Positions 10,003 through 20,875 are shown, counted from the first letter of the stretch. The stretch is 64,000 bases of DNA from Azorinus chamasolen (GCA_963576725.1 OY755243.1:72562106-72626105); one strand, 5' to 3'. A program made the numbers and translations. Notes: generated from the sequence alone by a model not told the origin.

Positions 10003-10200
10003 CTACTAACCATTTAAATGGCACTGTTCTTTGCAAACAGTGAAAAACCAGATCAGTCTAGAGGGCTCTTAAAGGAAGGTCTGCACTGTTTGTAACCAAC
10101 AATTTTCTAGTAACAAAAATTCTTACCGACAGGCTTAGGACTCTATCGTTAGATATTGATAAGCCATTCCACTTTGAACATTCAGAATTCAGTTATGATA
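10003..10200 (-). mobile_element. PB-D copy, degraded
   Basis: gcaaacagtgaaaaaccaga and gtctgcactgtttgta, then a long arm with gataagccattccactttga and acattcagaattcag. Terminal TTAA not kept. Confidence 0.5.
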
Positions 10201-10617
10201 AGTCCTTATAATAAATGCATATTTTCAGTTACATCATAAAACATAGTATTTGTTATTTTATCATTCTAATTTCTTATGACGATTGTCAATTTGAACATAT
10301 ATCGAAAATTGCCCATGTGATAATTAAAACCCCGTTTTCATCGAAGTTACAAATTACAATTGCAGCAGAACAGATTATTTTGAGCAGACATTATTTTTCA
10401 GCAGTACAATATTTAATCCTCTCCAGTCTCCATGCCCCATCTTGTCTCAATTTTGACAACAAACAGCTCCAGTAAAGCATGTTTTAAGCGAATACTTACT
10501 GTTTAAACAGAGGGAGTTTTAAAAACAGCTTGTGGTTGCTTAATGCAAGACAACATAATACGAGAAGCTCCAAAATGAATTGTAAAATTACCTCTATTTT
10601 ATTCCAGAAGTACCCAC
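10201..10617. other. Unique sequence
   Basis: An open frame 10215-10475 (+) shows no recognisable domain or splice signals. Nothing else assignable. Confidence 0.4.
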
Positions 10618-10712
10618 ATGTACAGCAGGCAGACCCTGACCAGATGGCTCCTACAGGGGCCATATGATCTGAGTCTACTCTGTTTGCAAATGTTTATGAA
10701 GTAAAGGGTTAA
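10618..10712 (-). mobile_element. PB-A fragment (hairpin and short arm)
   Basis: gtacagcaggcagaccctga, apex GGCTCCTACAGGGGCC, ending gaagtaaaGGGTTAA at 10709-10712. The long arm is missing. Confidence 0.65.
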
Positions 10713-11082
10713 TGCAGGACAAAATACAAAAAGTTCCAAAGAAATTTGGAAGAGTTAAGCTGCATGAGATAAAGATAATAAAAAGAGTGAGACTTTTTTT
10801 AATATTTACTAAGGCATTCTCTACTGTATATATTTTTTGCATCATGGCCTTTTCATTTTCTGTCCCAAACCAAATTCAACACCTTGAACAGCTATATAGA
10901 TGATTAGGTTGCTTTAAAGCCATCACTGACAAATAAAACAGGGTTAGCCTTTTTTATAATGGATTTCAATTTCATGAATATCAAATTACGAGAATTTATC
11001 CACGAGTAATTTTGCGGTATTTTCCAGTTACTTTTTTTTTTATTACCCTATGACATTTTATACACGCATATTAAGCAGAAAT
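10713..11082. other. No recognised feature
   Basis: AT-rich unassigned sequence. Confidence 0.4.
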
Positions 11083-11200
11083 TTAACCCTGCACACAAGT
11101 GGGGAATTTGTAATGACCTTTGCAAACAGTTGGGATCCAGATGAGATTCACAGTAATTCAATGTCTTATCAGGAGCTAAACAATCTGACATTCTGATAAT
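11083..11200. mobile_element. PB-F copy, degraded
   Basis: TTAACCCTGCACACAAGT, gcaaacagttgggatccaga, and atgtcttatcaggagctaaa; the stem is imperfect. Confidence 0.45.
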
Positions 11201-11205
11201 ATGTT

Positions 11206-11435
11206 TTAACCCTTTCCTCCGTAGGCTATTTTAGACCCAACCTCTTTGAATGAGTCTACCCAAAAGGAGCAGTTACTAGAGAAAAGTAAAATTTTAGAAT
11301 TTTGTAGTTTGAAGTCATTGTGATAGATAGAGCATTGCTCCGATAGGAGCAAATGCTCTATTTATCACAACGGTTTCAAGAAGTGGTTTTTACAGAGGCA
11401 ATGTAGAAAGGCGTATTTATGGAGGAAAGGGTTAA
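11206..11435 (+). mobile_element. PB-B MITE, complete
   Basis: 230 bp, TTAACCCTTTCCTCCGTAGG to gaggaaaGGGTTAA. Apex GCTCCGATAGGAGC. The short arm has ggcgtatttatggagg, shared with PB-A2. Confidence 0.88.
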
Positions 11436-11474
11436 AGAAAAAATAATGCTTTACTTGAATCATATTAATGCCTT

Positions 11475-11568
11475 TTAACATCTTTGCAAACAGTTACACG
11501 GATGACTGGCAAAATGCTTGGATCTGAATAATGGCAAATCTGATCTGGATCTAAGCTTTTTGCAATGT
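11475..11568. mobile_element. PB-F hairpin remnant
   Basis: gcaaacagttacacggatga, and aatctgatctggatctaagc; stems poorly matched. Confidence 0.35.
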
Positions 11569-11580
11569 CAGTTATACATT

Positions 11581-11723
11581 GAGGAGAGCTGTTTGATCAG
11601 GGTCTGCTCAGTTGGCTTATGGAACTATGTAGATATAATTATAGTTTCTGCCATGGCCAAAATTTCAATTAATATTCAAGATGGCATTATTTTTGCATGA
11701 ATATTCATGGAGTAAAGGGTTAA
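11581..11723 (+). mobile_element. PB-A2 right part (half hairpin and long arm)
   Basis: gaggagagctgtttgatcag, ggtctgctcagttggcttat, then a long arm with catgaatattcatggagtaa and GGGTTAA. The left half is missing. Confidence 0.65.
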
Positions 11724-12188
11724 TTCTAAATGTTGCAAATAAATCAGTGCTACTGGAGGGCCACCATTCTTCCTGTGTCGGTGTAACACCACAGCCTTTT
11801 TTTCTCTCACAAAAAATGGAGTATCATTTTCTTCATATGTCGCTCATATAACATATCAATTTCGTACAGCATTCAAATTGGCACAGCTCGATGTGTTTCA
11901 AGTATCTACAGTGCACCTAATGAATGGGGCAAAGGGAGCTAATTAGGTCCTATATCAAAGCTGGAGTGTATCAAAATGAATCCAACCTGATCAAATTTCC
12001 CTAAGAAAAGACTTCTCTATTGTATGATGATAGTAATTTACTAGACTATTTTGCATTACAATAAGATTGCCAAAGTAATTGAACTGGAGAATATCTTTAA
12101 CTCCCAGCATTCTAAGTATATGTAACCTGCAACATTTGTCATCTTCAACAAGTTCTTATGGTCTGATTTACTCCATTGTTTGTCAAAA
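11724..12188. other. No recognised feature
   Basis: Unique sequence, slightly GC-richer around 11750-11800; no open frame or splice pair recognised. Confidence 0.4.
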
Positions 12189-12311
12189 AGCATGACCAAG
12201 AGTGTCAAACAGTTTGGATCCTATGAGGCACAGGTTTACTTCGTGTTTCACCTGGATCTAAACTGTCTGCATAGAACTTGTAATTTGTCTCTTAGCTTGA
12301 AAAGAGTTAAT
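12189..12311 (+). mobile_element. PB-F copy
   Basis: gtcaaacagtttggatccta with tttcacctggatctaaactg, ending gaaaagagTTAA at 12308-12311. Confidence 0.6.
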
Positions 12312-12484
12312 AATATATTAGAGTAATTTATAGTATTTACTTGGATTGATGAGATGAATTCAAGGAGGGCAATTAGTATTTTGAAACTCACATTTGAGAC
12401 CGGTAAATTGGTCATTAACTGCCACCTGTATGTGGTCATAACAGAACAATTAAAGGCATCTGATCATATACTGTCTGTATTGCT

Positions 12485-12680
12485 AAATTGATGGATATTC
12501 ATGCAAGAAATTATAACTGGGTATTAATTTGGGTTTTTACACAAATTTTTGGTCATGGCAGAGATTATAGTATTTCATAAGCAAGTCCCTGATCAGATGG
12601 CCCCAACAGGAGCTGTCTGATCTGTGCCTATTCTGGTTTTAAATGGTGTCAAAAGGCACTTCTATTGGGTAAAGGGTTAA
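12485..12680 (-). mobile_element. PB-A2 copy, left-truncated
   Basis: atggatattcatgcaagaaa, ggtcatggcagagattatag, a hairpin with apex ggccccaacaggagct, ending gggtaaaGGGTTAA. Confidence 0.65.
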
Positions 12681-12705
12681 ATGTCACCCTATAAAAATAC
12701 TGTTA

Positions 12706-12950
12706 CTTTACTCCACAAGTACACCTTTCTACACCTTTGCAAACAGAGTAGACCCAGATAAGACAGCTCCTGTTACTGTAAGGAGCTGTCTGAACACAGT
12801 CTGTTCTGTTTGCTTATGATATAATAAAGATATATGATTTTATTTTCTGCCATGGTAAAAAAATCCTGTGTCCACATGCTATTGTAACAAATAATCTAAT
12901 TAAAATACATGATGTCATTATTAAACTCTTACATGAATATTCATCAGGGT
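12706..12950 (+). mobile_element. PB-A2 copy
   Basis: gcaaacagagtagacccaga, apex GCTCCTGTTACTGTAAGGAGC, long arm with catgatgtcattattaaact and catgaatattcatcagg. It is followed by a partial duplicate of its own right half. Confidence 0.7.
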
Positions 12951-13075
12951 CTGGTCTGTTTGCTTATGATACGATATAGATATTATTCTACATTTTACTG
13001 CCATGGCTAAGAATTCCTATGTCCATGTGCTAATATAACAATTAATCTAATTCAAATATTCATTCTTGCATAAAA
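12951..13075 (+). repeat. Partial tandem duplication of the PB-A right half
   Basis: gtctggtctgtttgcttatg, ctgccatggctaagaattcc and gtccatgtgctaatataaca repeat 12800-12920 in the same order, without a left arm or left stem. Confidence 0.6.
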
Positions 13076-13104
13076 CGTGCTGTTGTTGTCCCGCTAGACC
13101 ATGT

Positions 13105-13467
13105 ATTAACAAGGCGATTCTCGTGCTCACGCGCTGTTGTTGACCGGTTTTAATTATACCTATTCGGGGCCTAATGTAAACAATGGACGCCAAAGCTATA
13201 GCGTTTGGCCTAAGCTAGACGAACGTGGCGAGTTTTTCAGGGGCACCGACAATGAACTGCTTTTAGTGATAGACATATTGAATGAAATCCTGTGTAAACG
13301 GTATTTGATACAATCGTGGAATGACGTCAGAAAGAAAACAAAAGAGTGGCCCGGAAACTGCATAAATCGAACGAACTGAAGTGTCAAAGAAGTGTATAGT
13401 TTTGCTTGTATTTGGAAGAAATAAATTGATGCAGGAAAGCAGAAAATGGGTTTATGCAAGAATAGCG
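13105..13467. other. Family J block, GC-richer, flanking the 13.5-kb foldback
   Basis: Starts ttaacaaggcgattctcgtg. A diverged relative of the first about 80 bp occurs at 47419 (ttaacaaagtgattctccgg ... ttttcggcc). Base composition is clearly richer in G+C than its surroundings. An 80-codon plus-strand frame (13137-13379) crosses it but has no recognisable domain. Possibly the interior of a larger low-copy element. Confidence 0.45.
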
Positions 13468-13603
13468 TTAATACACGTTTGTTTTCGGGCAATAACATCT
13501 GCAGTGTCCCTTGGGAATGTTGTTGCCCTCGCCCTTCGGGCTCGGGCCAACAACAGTCCCTTGGGACACTGCAGATGTTATTGCCCGAAAAAACGTGTAT
13601 TAA
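13468..13603. mobile_element. J foldback: TTAA-bounded palindrome
   Basis: TTAATACACGTTTGTTTTCG at the left is mirrored by CGAAAAAACGTGTATTAA at the right. The arms also contain gggcaataacatctgcagtg and its complement. Arm length is about 58 bp around a GC-rich centre (ctcgcccttcgggctcgggc). Both ends are TTAA. Confidence 0.8.
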
Positions 13604-13657
13604 CCCTCTATTGGTGTCATTATTGCTTACATGAATATTCATGAAAGAAAGGGTTAA
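13600..13657. mobile_element. 58-bp PB-A end-to-end deletion derivative
   Basis: TTAACCCTCTATTGGTGTCA, then catgaatattcatgaaagaa and GGGTTAA. Only the two termini of a PB-A remain. It shares its left TTAA with the J foldback. Confidence 0.6.
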
Positions 13658-14116
13658 TGGCACATGAACATGGAATAATTTATCATAGATTTGCCAATAG
13701 CAGGCTAAATGCTTTGAAGCATCAACTGTTACATCTAGACAATTCAAGCTGTTTGTCTGGCACTTGAAACACAGATTCAGTACTTAACAAATGATTTCTT
13801 TCAAATTTGATATTTTAATAAATGTAGACTTGTGTATTTTTATCTCAAGCAGAAAATAAATCTCTGATCTTGACTTTGATTTATCTTCACTTTAACATAT
13901 AAAATTTCTTAAAAAGTGTTTTTCAATATAAAATACATTCATATAAATAATCTCTGAAAAATCCACACAACCAACAGTCCTACAATCAAAATGGTATCGA
14001 CTATGAGCTGTGTTTCTAAATACGGTAGCAGATTTTCAAAATGATCAATCATTGTCCTGTAGTAGAGTTCATTCTGTATGAAAGGATTAATAATGCTAGA
14101 CAGTTTTCATTGACAT
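13658..14116. other. No recognised feature
   Basis: Unique AT-rich sequence. Confidence 0.4.
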
Positions 14117-14340
14117 TCAACCTTTTCCTCCATGAATATTCATGTAAGAAATAATGTTATAATAGCACACAGACATGTGAATTTTTGGCCAATTTGACAA
14201 AAGCTATAGAATCATATCTATGTTATGTTGACTTAAGCAAACAGAGCAGACCCAGATCAGATGGGTATAGGAGCCATCTGATCTGGGTATTCTCTGTTTG
14301 CAAAGGCGTAGAAAGGAGTATTCATGGAGTAAAGGGTTAA
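14117..14340 (-). mobile_element. PB-A2 MITE
   Basis: Left end degenerate (ttcaaccttttcctccatga). Hairpin gcaaacagagcagacccaga with a 4-bp shortened apex (gggtataggagcc). Short arm gcaaaggcgtagaaaggagt, ending GGGTTAA. Confidence 0.8.
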
Positions 14341-14449
14341 CATATTTATTATGCAGACCCTGCATTAGACCCCTCCTGAACATTAGTGCCAATTAATGCC
14401 AGTCAAAGTAATTCCATAATCTGTAGAAACTGAGAATCCGTTTCCGTAA

Positions 14450-14670
14450 CCCGTTACCTGAAGAATAATCAAGTGAGATAATGACATCATGAATATTTAT
14501 TAGATTTCTTATAATGGTATATATTTTGGCCATGGCAGAAACTGTAGAATGAGATCTATATAATGCAGAAGCAAAAGAGTAGACCAAGAACAGACTGTTC
14601 CTGTATGAGCCATCTAGACTCAATCTACTCTGTTTACAATGGTGTGAAAAGGCGTCTATCAGGTAATTAA
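14450..14670 (-). mobile_element. PB-A2 copy, diverged
   Basis: catcatgaatatttattaga, ggccatggcagaaactgtag, hairpin apex tgttcctgtatgagcc, ending tatcaggtaaTTAA. Confidence 0.65.
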
Positions 14671-14745
14671 TCAAACTCTATCTTGAAACATGAGGGAAAT
14701 GTAGGAGATGTTGAGTCTGTAATAGTGTATTAAACTTTGATTCTA

Positions 14746-14978
14746 TTAACCCTTTGCAACACACAAACACTAATTCTTGTTCACACCTTTGCAAATACAG
14801 TAGACTCAAATAAGATGGCTTGTGTAGGGTTTGCTAGATGTTTGCTTATGATCTAATTATACATATGACTAATACCAATAATTCCTTTGTACATAATTAT
14901 GCCATTTTAAAAATTCAGCTAATAAATATTCTTGATGTCATTATATTTCTTATGAATATACAACAGGGAAAGCGTTAA
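14746..14978 (+). mobile_element. PB-A2 MITE with collapsed hairpin
   Basis: TTAACCCTTTGCAACACACA to gggaaagcgTTAA. gcaaatacagtagactcaaa is followed by only about 20 bp of the hairpin centre. Confidence 0.7.
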
Positions 14979-15426
14979 AATTTGTGTTGTAGTGAAGTGT
15001 CGCAACAACTCGTCTGGAAATCTTATCAATTCATGATAAACTCATCAGACAGATATTATATAGCCCACAGCTGAGCGAGACACAGGCTGAGAATCACGCC
15101 ATGCACCAACCATCAAACAGCAACTGTATCAAAGAAATTATCTAAGCAAAGATAGAAGTTATCTGTCATTGTCATTCTGTATAATCCTGCAGCCATAGGC
15201 AAGATCATTATCAATTTATTTAATTCTCGTCATGTCATTCAATTTAAATGCAGATAGGGTGCAACCTGTCTCTGTGTAACTTAAACTTTAACGAGCAGAT
15301 TTATTTTTTTCTTGCCCAACATTTTCCTTTGCTCAAGATTTGAAAAACAGGCTGTATTTGTTCTCCACAAACTATGATCCGAATGTAAAAGAGGAATCAA
15401 ATAACTTGGGTGTCTCATCATTGGAT
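14979..15426. other. No recognised feature
   Basis: Unique sequence; no open frame or hairpin assigned. Confidence 0.4.
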
Positions 15427-15667
15427 TTAACCCTTTCCCTCATATAGATGCCTTTTCACACATTTGCAAACAGAGTAGACACAGATCAGATGGCTCCTAC
15501 TGGAGCCGTCTGATCAAATTCCTCTGTTTGCTTATGGTATAACATAGATCTGATTTGACTTAACAGTTTTTGCCCGAGACAAAATGTCCTGTGTTTATAT
15601 ATGCCACTACAAATACAATCTCATTAATATTCATGATGTCATTAACATTGAACAAGGAAAGGGTTAA
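15427..15667 (+). mobile_element. PB-A2 MITE, complete
   Basis: 241 bp, TTAACCCTTTCCCTCATATA to aaggaaaGGGTTAA, followed by a second GGGTTAA 8 bp later. Apex GGCTCCTACTGGAGCC. Confidence 0.85.
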
Positions 15668-15675
15668 AGGGTTAA

Positions 15676-15996
15676 ACTGTTTGCAGTTAATTTATAATTG
15701 AGCAATTTCTTTCCCCTAATGATAGCATTGCATGAAGATGCTCATCTTTTTTCTCGGAAATCAATATCTTGCAAAAACGCAACTCCTTAAATATACCTAA
15801 CAGAGAAATAGCCCCAGTGACCCTATTTTAGCCATTATAATATGGTGAACATCTGAGTGCAGTTTGATAGGATCAGATGGCTCTACTATGCTGAAACTGT
15901 GACAAGATGTCAAAAGTGTTGCATATCGCCCACACCACCACCAAATGCTATATGGCAATTATACCAGGTTGACTTGTTTTGTTTGAAAAACAGATA
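15676..15996. other. Mostly unassigned; weak hairpin trace
   Basis: cagtttgataggatcagatg near 15860 faintly resembles PB-F or PB-D. Otherwise nothing. Confidence 0.3.
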
Positions 15997-16206
15997 CCAA
16001 CCCTTTCAAAGCTGATTTTTCAGAGTGGAATAGCCCATCAGTGTTAAACAATAGAGTCCACTCAGTGTGAAAGACTGAAGCTTGTAAGATGATTTTGAAT
16101 GACAAACAGTACAGACCCTGATCAGAAGTCTCTTCTTGGAACCCTCTGATATGGGTTTACACTGTTTGAAAATGCAAGAGCATTGTGTGTCCTGCATTTA
16201 AAGGTC
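15997..16206 (+). mobile_element. PB-D copy
   Basis: aaccctttcaaagctgattt, gaatagcccatcagtgttaa, gaatgacaaacagtacagac, apex gtctcttcttggaac, and gtcctgcatttaaagg. Confidence 0.7.
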
Positions 16207-16526
16207 TAAAAATGATTAATGTATCTTTGCACTTGTTGGACTGATAATCCCCTCTAAACATAAAATCCCAAATTAGAATTTGGCCACATATCATTTGTTA
16301 ACCTAAACTTTTGCAGCAATCAAAGACGTTTGTTTTTCTGGGGTTTTTTTTCTGCTTTGATCACAGGGTATCTATTTGAATGATAGAGCATCCTAATGTA
16401 CCCAGTAACATAAATCTTAAGAACCAGCTGACCCTGGACAATTCTGCACCTAAAAACCTCAGTAAAGTCAAAACAAAATTTAAGAACAAATTTATGGAAT
16501 GATACTAATAGAACCACTGGTCAAAT
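16207..16526. other. No recognised feature
   Basis: Unassigned sequence with short A and T runs. Confidence 0.4.
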
Positions 16527-16700
16527 TTAACTCTTTGCACTTGAGCGATTAATTTGTGATAACTTATACAGTTTGGATCAAGATCAGAGCCATTTCATCA
16601 GGATCGATCCTGTTTGTTAACACTCATTTTACTCATTGAAGAAAAACAGAATATACATAACTGCTGCAAACTACAATAATTGTTCAGCATGCAGAGTTAA
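16527..16700 (+). mobile_element. PB-F MITE, bounded by TTAA
   Basis: 174 bp, TTAACTCTTTGCACTTGAGC to gcatgcagagTTAA. Hairpin cagtttggatcaagatcaga with catcaggatcgatcctgttt. This copy defines the F ends as TTAACTCTTTGCA / TGCAAAGAGTTAA. Confidence 0.7.
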
Positions 16701-16703
16701 AAA

Positions 16704-17051
16704 TACAGTAAAATTTATCTTAAGCGGCCATTCATTTAGTGAACACAGGAGTACCTAAGTCTTTAAAAAGCAGGTGGTTGCTTACTGCAGGGCAAAAAGT
16801 AATATGTACATAGCTTTCTACTTTACTTTTGACCTGCATTAAGCTACCACCTACCTTACACACCCATAATTAGATGGTCATTTAACCCTTTCCTTCATAT
16901 AAATGCATTTTCATGCATTTGCAAACAGAGAAGAGCCAGATCAGACGGCTCCTCCGTCTGATCAGGGTCTGCTCTGTTTGCTAATATACAGACAGTACTG
17001 AAATTTGGAACAAACAAAGAACAGGGAAAGGATTAAGACAGGTTCTACTGT
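16704..17051 (+). mobile_element. TA-C2-like copy with nested PB-A
   Basis: TACAGTAAAATTTATCTTAA, gcaggtggttgcttactgca, mirrored gcattaagctaccacctacc, interrupted at 16882-17036 by PB-A, then gacaggttctactgta. Confidence 0.75.
16882..17036 (+). mobile_element. PB-A1, internally deleted (155 bp), nested in TA-C2
   Basis: TTAACCCTTTCCTTCATATA to acagggaaaggaTTAA. The hairpin apex is shortened (gacggctcctccgtc) and most of the long arm is lost. The host reads through across the two TTAA copies. Confidence 0.8.
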
Positions 17052-17192
17052 AACCCAAGTGTTCTACAAGCCATCAACAACTTGGTCTTTACCCTGCTTT
17101 ACAAATTACAAGTGACGTCTGCTGAAACGTCAAATCTGTTACAATATTCATTTACTTCCGATTCATGCAAAGTTTTCATAAACTATTTACCG

Positions 17193-17264
17193 TGTGTCAA
17201 ACTGCTTGGATCCGGATGAGACACCAAATTACTCGGCGCCTCAAATTGTTTGTAAATGCCAATC
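17193..17264 (+). mobile_element. PB-F hairpin
   Basis: tgtcaaactgcttggatccg and ctcggcgcctcaaattgttt; ends decayed. Confidence 0.5.
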
Positions 17265-17466
17265 AGGTTGCGCTTATTTTTAGATCAAACCTCTTTGATT
17301 AAATCTACAAAAAAGGAAAACTAGAGAAAAGGAAATTTTGAAACCATTGTGTTAATTAGAGCATTTGCTCCTGTAGAGTAAATGCTCTATTTATCACAAT
17401 GGTTTCACAGTGACTTTAAAATTTTATAGAAGCATCAAAAGGCGTCAATATGCGGGAATGGGTTAA
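17265..17466 (+). mobile_element. PB-B copy, left end lost
   Basis: ggttgcgcttatttttagat, gaaaccattgtgttaattag, apex GCTCCTGTAGAGT, ending gcgggaatGGGTTAA. Confidence 0.75.
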
Positions 17467-17530
17467 AAATAATTTCAGTGCTATCTAACCACCTGAATCT
17501 CACATTAGAATATAAATGGCTTGATTGTAA

Positions 17531-17550
17531 TGATGATGATGATAATGATG
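17531..17550 (+). repeat. GAT microsatellite
   Basis: About six GAT units with one interruption. Confidence 0.7.
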
Positions 17551-17584
17551 TCTGTGGTCTGCACAGTAAATGACAATCATCTGT

Positions 17585-17847
17585 TTAACCCTTTACTCCA
17601 TGAATATTCATGTAAAAAATAATGACATCATGAATATTAATTAGATTAATTGTTATAAAAGCTGAAGAACACAGTAAGTTTTGGTATTTGAAGAAACTGT
17701 AGAATCATATTTATATTTTATAAGTTATAACAAACAATAAGCAAACAGAGCAGAACCTGATCAGATGGCTCCTATAGGGGCTGTCTAATCTGGGTTTACT
17801 CTGTTTGCAAAGGCATTGAAAAGCGTATTTATGGAGTAAAGGGTTAA
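17585..17847 (-). mobile_element. PB-A2 MITE, complete
   Basis: 263 bp, TTAACCCTTTACTCCATGAA to ggagtaaaGGGTTAA. Contains catgaatattcatg, a hairpin with apex GGCTCCTATAGGGGC, and short arm ggcattgaaaagcgtattta. Confidence 0.88.
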
Positions 17848-18354
17848 CATGGCCACTCTATCGCTTGTTCGTTACCTACCACAGATGGAAATTAACCTTG
17901 TTGCATTGACTTCATAATTGAGTATTGCATCTTATCTTGGCATGTCTGCATTTTACAAATTATCACCTTTTTATCTTGTTCATATACTGGCAATAGCGAA
18001 TCATTTGGCACCTCCTAAACGATTCCATAAACTTTAACGAAAACCAACATCACATAATGATCAAAGTTTGTCTTGTCTTTATGTCAAAACGTTTCGGCAA
18101 GGGTCAAACACCAAAGCTGTTGCAAGTCTTTTGAACTATCTTTTTCAAACTTTTGAAATGTTTCTCAGAAAAGTCCTTAATCGCTCACAATGTCATGCGG
18201 TTGTTTGTTAACTTCTTCAAATGCAGATCATGCAACGTTTTGTACATGATGCTATGTGCCTTTAGTTGTTTAAATCTTTGTATGCTAAATAACCTCGACA
18301 TCTGCAAACGTCTCAAAGTAAATTTTTCCTCCATTTCTTCTAAAAACTATAGCC
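17848..18354. other. No recognised feature
   Basis: Unique sequence. An open frame 18153-18368 (+) is Cys-rich, without a recognised pattern or splice context. Confidence 0.4.
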
Positions 18355-18480
18355 TGGGTGTCAAATAGTGTCATGAATCCTCATGAAATGTTTAGTTATT
18401 TGGCATCTAATCTGGATGCAAACTATTTGCACAGGTAATCTTAAACTCACTGCTAGTACTCAAAGGAAAACCACCTCCAG
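18355..18480. mobile_element. PB-F remnant
   Basis: ggtgtcaaatagtgtcatga and ggcatctaatctggatgcaa, with ctagtactcaaagg as the decayed right end. Confidence 0.4.
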
Positions 18481-18569
18481 ATTTATTTCTAGCATAGCAA
18501 AGTAAAGCATGTTGTCTTCTGGTCCAAAGAAATAAAGTTAAAAGACATTGCTACTATGTCAGTCTAGTT

Positions 18570-18825
18570 CAAAGTGCACCCATGAAATTAGGAGTTATGA
18601 CCTTTTGTGACCTTCACCTTTGAGAGAAAACCTGGGTCTTACACATGCCACATCATCTTGATGTGGTGAAAATTTGTGCCAGGTTATTCCAGAATGGATA
18701 CAAACTTGGGGATGGACAGATGGGAGGATGGAGAGATACAAACTTGGGGATGGACAGATGGGAGGATGGAGGGTTCAATATACTACTATAAATTGCCACC
18801 CTTTTTTCAAAGTGGGGCATGAAAA
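18570..18825 (+). repeat. Dispersed repeat containing a 38-bp tandem pair
   Basis: gagttatgaccttttgtgac, ccttcacctttgagag, and caaagtggggcatgaaa resemble the 7.1-kb module. Inside, a 38-bp unit beginning gatacaaacttggggatgga is present twice (18697-18772). Confidence 0.55.
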
Positions 18826-19040
18826 TATTTATGATGTCTTATTTTTACACAAATATCAGGTTAAGCGTTAAGTACAGATATATTGCAATATGGCAAGTAT
18901 TATCGATACATAAATTTTGTCAATCCCAAATATATCATCATTCACTTTTTAACATCAAATCTTTCTCTTCAAACCTGAGCCGTCACAGACAGGTAGATCA
19001 CAGAATCTGATAATAGTATGGCAAAGGTCAGCTTTAATTT

Positions 19041-19330
19041 TAACAAGAGCCACGTGCAGCTCCAATGCTCGTCTGATTTGGTGCTTGTCCAGCCAAATTA
19101 AGAAAAATTGAAAACAATAAAGGGGCATAACTCCAAAATTTTGAAATCAAGAGTCATAGTTCTAATTATGTAAGGGCCTTCCCCTCGATGATATCTACTA
19201 ACATATGAAGTTTCATGTTGATACCTCTTATACTTTTTGAGTAATGAGCTACATTAAAGTTTTTGCATGATGATGACAACGCCTCCGTCCCAGTGATCAC
19301 AATAGCTTGACTTTTCTTTGCAACGAAACA
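19041..19330 (+). repeat. Dispersed repeat (taacaagagccacg type)
   Basis: taacaagagccacgtgcagc, aaaggggcataactccaaaa, catatgaagtttcatgttga, gatgatgacaacgcctccgt and aatagcttgacttttctttg. This arrangement is typical of a widespread molluscan interspersed repeat (recalled, not searched). Confidence 0.5.
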
Positions 19331-19436
19331 GATGATCATCAGCTAAAAATGAATTTGAATATTCCCGGACATATGACTCAAATTTCTATATGTTTTGCGT
19401 ATTAGTAATTTACCCTGTTATTTGAGTGAAAATCTT

Positions 19437-19685
19437 TCAACCCTTTCCCTCATATAAACGTTTTTTACGCATTTGCAAAAATAGTAGACCAAGATCAGAC
19501 AGCTCCTAGAGGAGTCGTCTGATCAGGGTCTACTCTGTTTGCTAACAGAATTTGATAGATCTGTTCCTTTGCTTTTTAAAATGTCTACAATATTCCACCT
19601 TCCATATTTCATTATAACTATTTTGTCCATGAATATTCAGTAGGTAATGAAATTTAGAATAAATGTAGAACAGGGAAAGGGTTAA
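19437..19685 (+). mobile_element. PB-A1 MITE
   Basis: TTCAACCCTTTCCCTCATAT (left TTAA mutated) to acagggaaaGGGTTAA. Apex AGCTCCTAGAGGAGTC. A1 long arm with tccaccttccatatttcatt and tgaatattcagtagg. Confidence 0.88.
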
Positions 19686-19854
19686 GTATTTACAGAACAC
19701 TGATGAAAGCAGGGCACAATGTATACTTAGGATTCAACAATATTATGTTTATTGTTTTTATCCACTATACATAAAGTCAAATACTGCTGATTTTCCAACG
19801 AAGATAATGATAAAGCAAGGTATTATCAGCTATAAATCTGATACATCTACATGT

Positions 19855-20074
19855 TATTAGCCCTTTCAATGATGAGTTTTCAAATGGACTGTTTCAAAAT
19901 TCAAACAGGTCAAGTTTACAATGAATATTCTGAGAATGTTTGTTTTGAAGAAAGGAGTAACAATGTCACAAACAGTGCATATTCTGATGAGAGGGCTAAT
20001 CTAGGAACCCTCTCATCTGGGTCTACACTGTTTACAAAGGACATTAGTGACTCATTTCCTGCACTGAAAGGGTT
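19855..20074 (+). mobile_element. PB-D2 MITE
   Basis: attagccctttcaatgatga, caaaattcaaacaggtcaag, hairpin cacaaacagtgcatattctg with apex GGGCTAATCTAGGAACCC, right arm gcactgaaagggttatt. Confidence 0.75.
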
Positions 20075-20242
20075 ATTATTCTTGAGTCTATAATGAATGT
20101 TATAAAACAACAGAAAACATCAAGTATGAAGATAAATTTTCAAGTGCAGTTTACATGTACATATTTTTTTCTGCCCGCTGTATGTTCATGTATACTTTAT
20201 TTGTATTTTTCTTACTACCTTTGTTGAAGAGAATACTTTTTT

Positions 20243-20437
20243 GACCCTTAACTTCATGAGTATTCATGTAAGAAATGATATCATGGATTTTAATTAGATA
20301 AACTTATGTAATGTGAACGCGAGACATTTTAGACATGACTGAAACTATAGACTTCCATAAGCAAACAGCTGCAGACCTTCTGAGTCCACTCTGTTTGCAA
20401 GGTTGTTAAAAAGTCTATCTATGGAGTAAACAGTTAA
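20243..20437 (-). mobile_element. PB-A2 copy, hairpin collapsed
   Basis: cccttaacttcatgagtatt, aagcaaacagctgcagacct then gagtccactctgtttgcaag. The hairpin centre is deleted. Ends gagtaaacagTTAA. Confidence 0.65.
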
Positions 20438-20481
20438 CTTTTCATGTAGTTTTTTTTAAAACTTTTATACCTTGAGTTTCT

Positions 20482-20590
20482 CAAAATACAGACATAGGCA
20501 TACAGTGTAGACCTGTGAAGATCAAAGGAAGCTCAGTCTGCTTCTTTTCCTTATAGATTGATCATGGTCTGCTCCATTTCCTTATAAATT
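20482..20590. mobile_element. Weak PB hairpin remnant
   Basis: catacagtgtagacctgtga and gatcatggtctgctcc only. Confidence 0.3.
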
Positions 20591-20875
20591 GTTTTCCAAA
20601 GGTCAACTTAAATTGGCAAAAGAATCATGACTGAAACATGCTCCAAGATGAAAATTATAATACATGTACTTCATATTGACCTATGCTAGACCAATTACAC
20701 AGTGTTTTGAGAGGGTATACGAGTTTGTATGACGGTTTTGGATTCCGTATTCCTGAGCGTCAAATCTTCAGATCTCATTCTATATTACTTGCCATAGCAA
20801 CGTTTTCACTAAGAAAATTAATTTATATTCATAATAATCTGTCATATTTTTTAATCAGGTAAGTATTAACCTTTT

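Noticed and set aside
13196..13747. 183-codon minus-strand open frame, the longest in the window
   Set aside because: It runs through the J foldback palindrome and a PB-A fragment; the apparent length comes from the palindrome and the GC-rich block. No recognisable domain.
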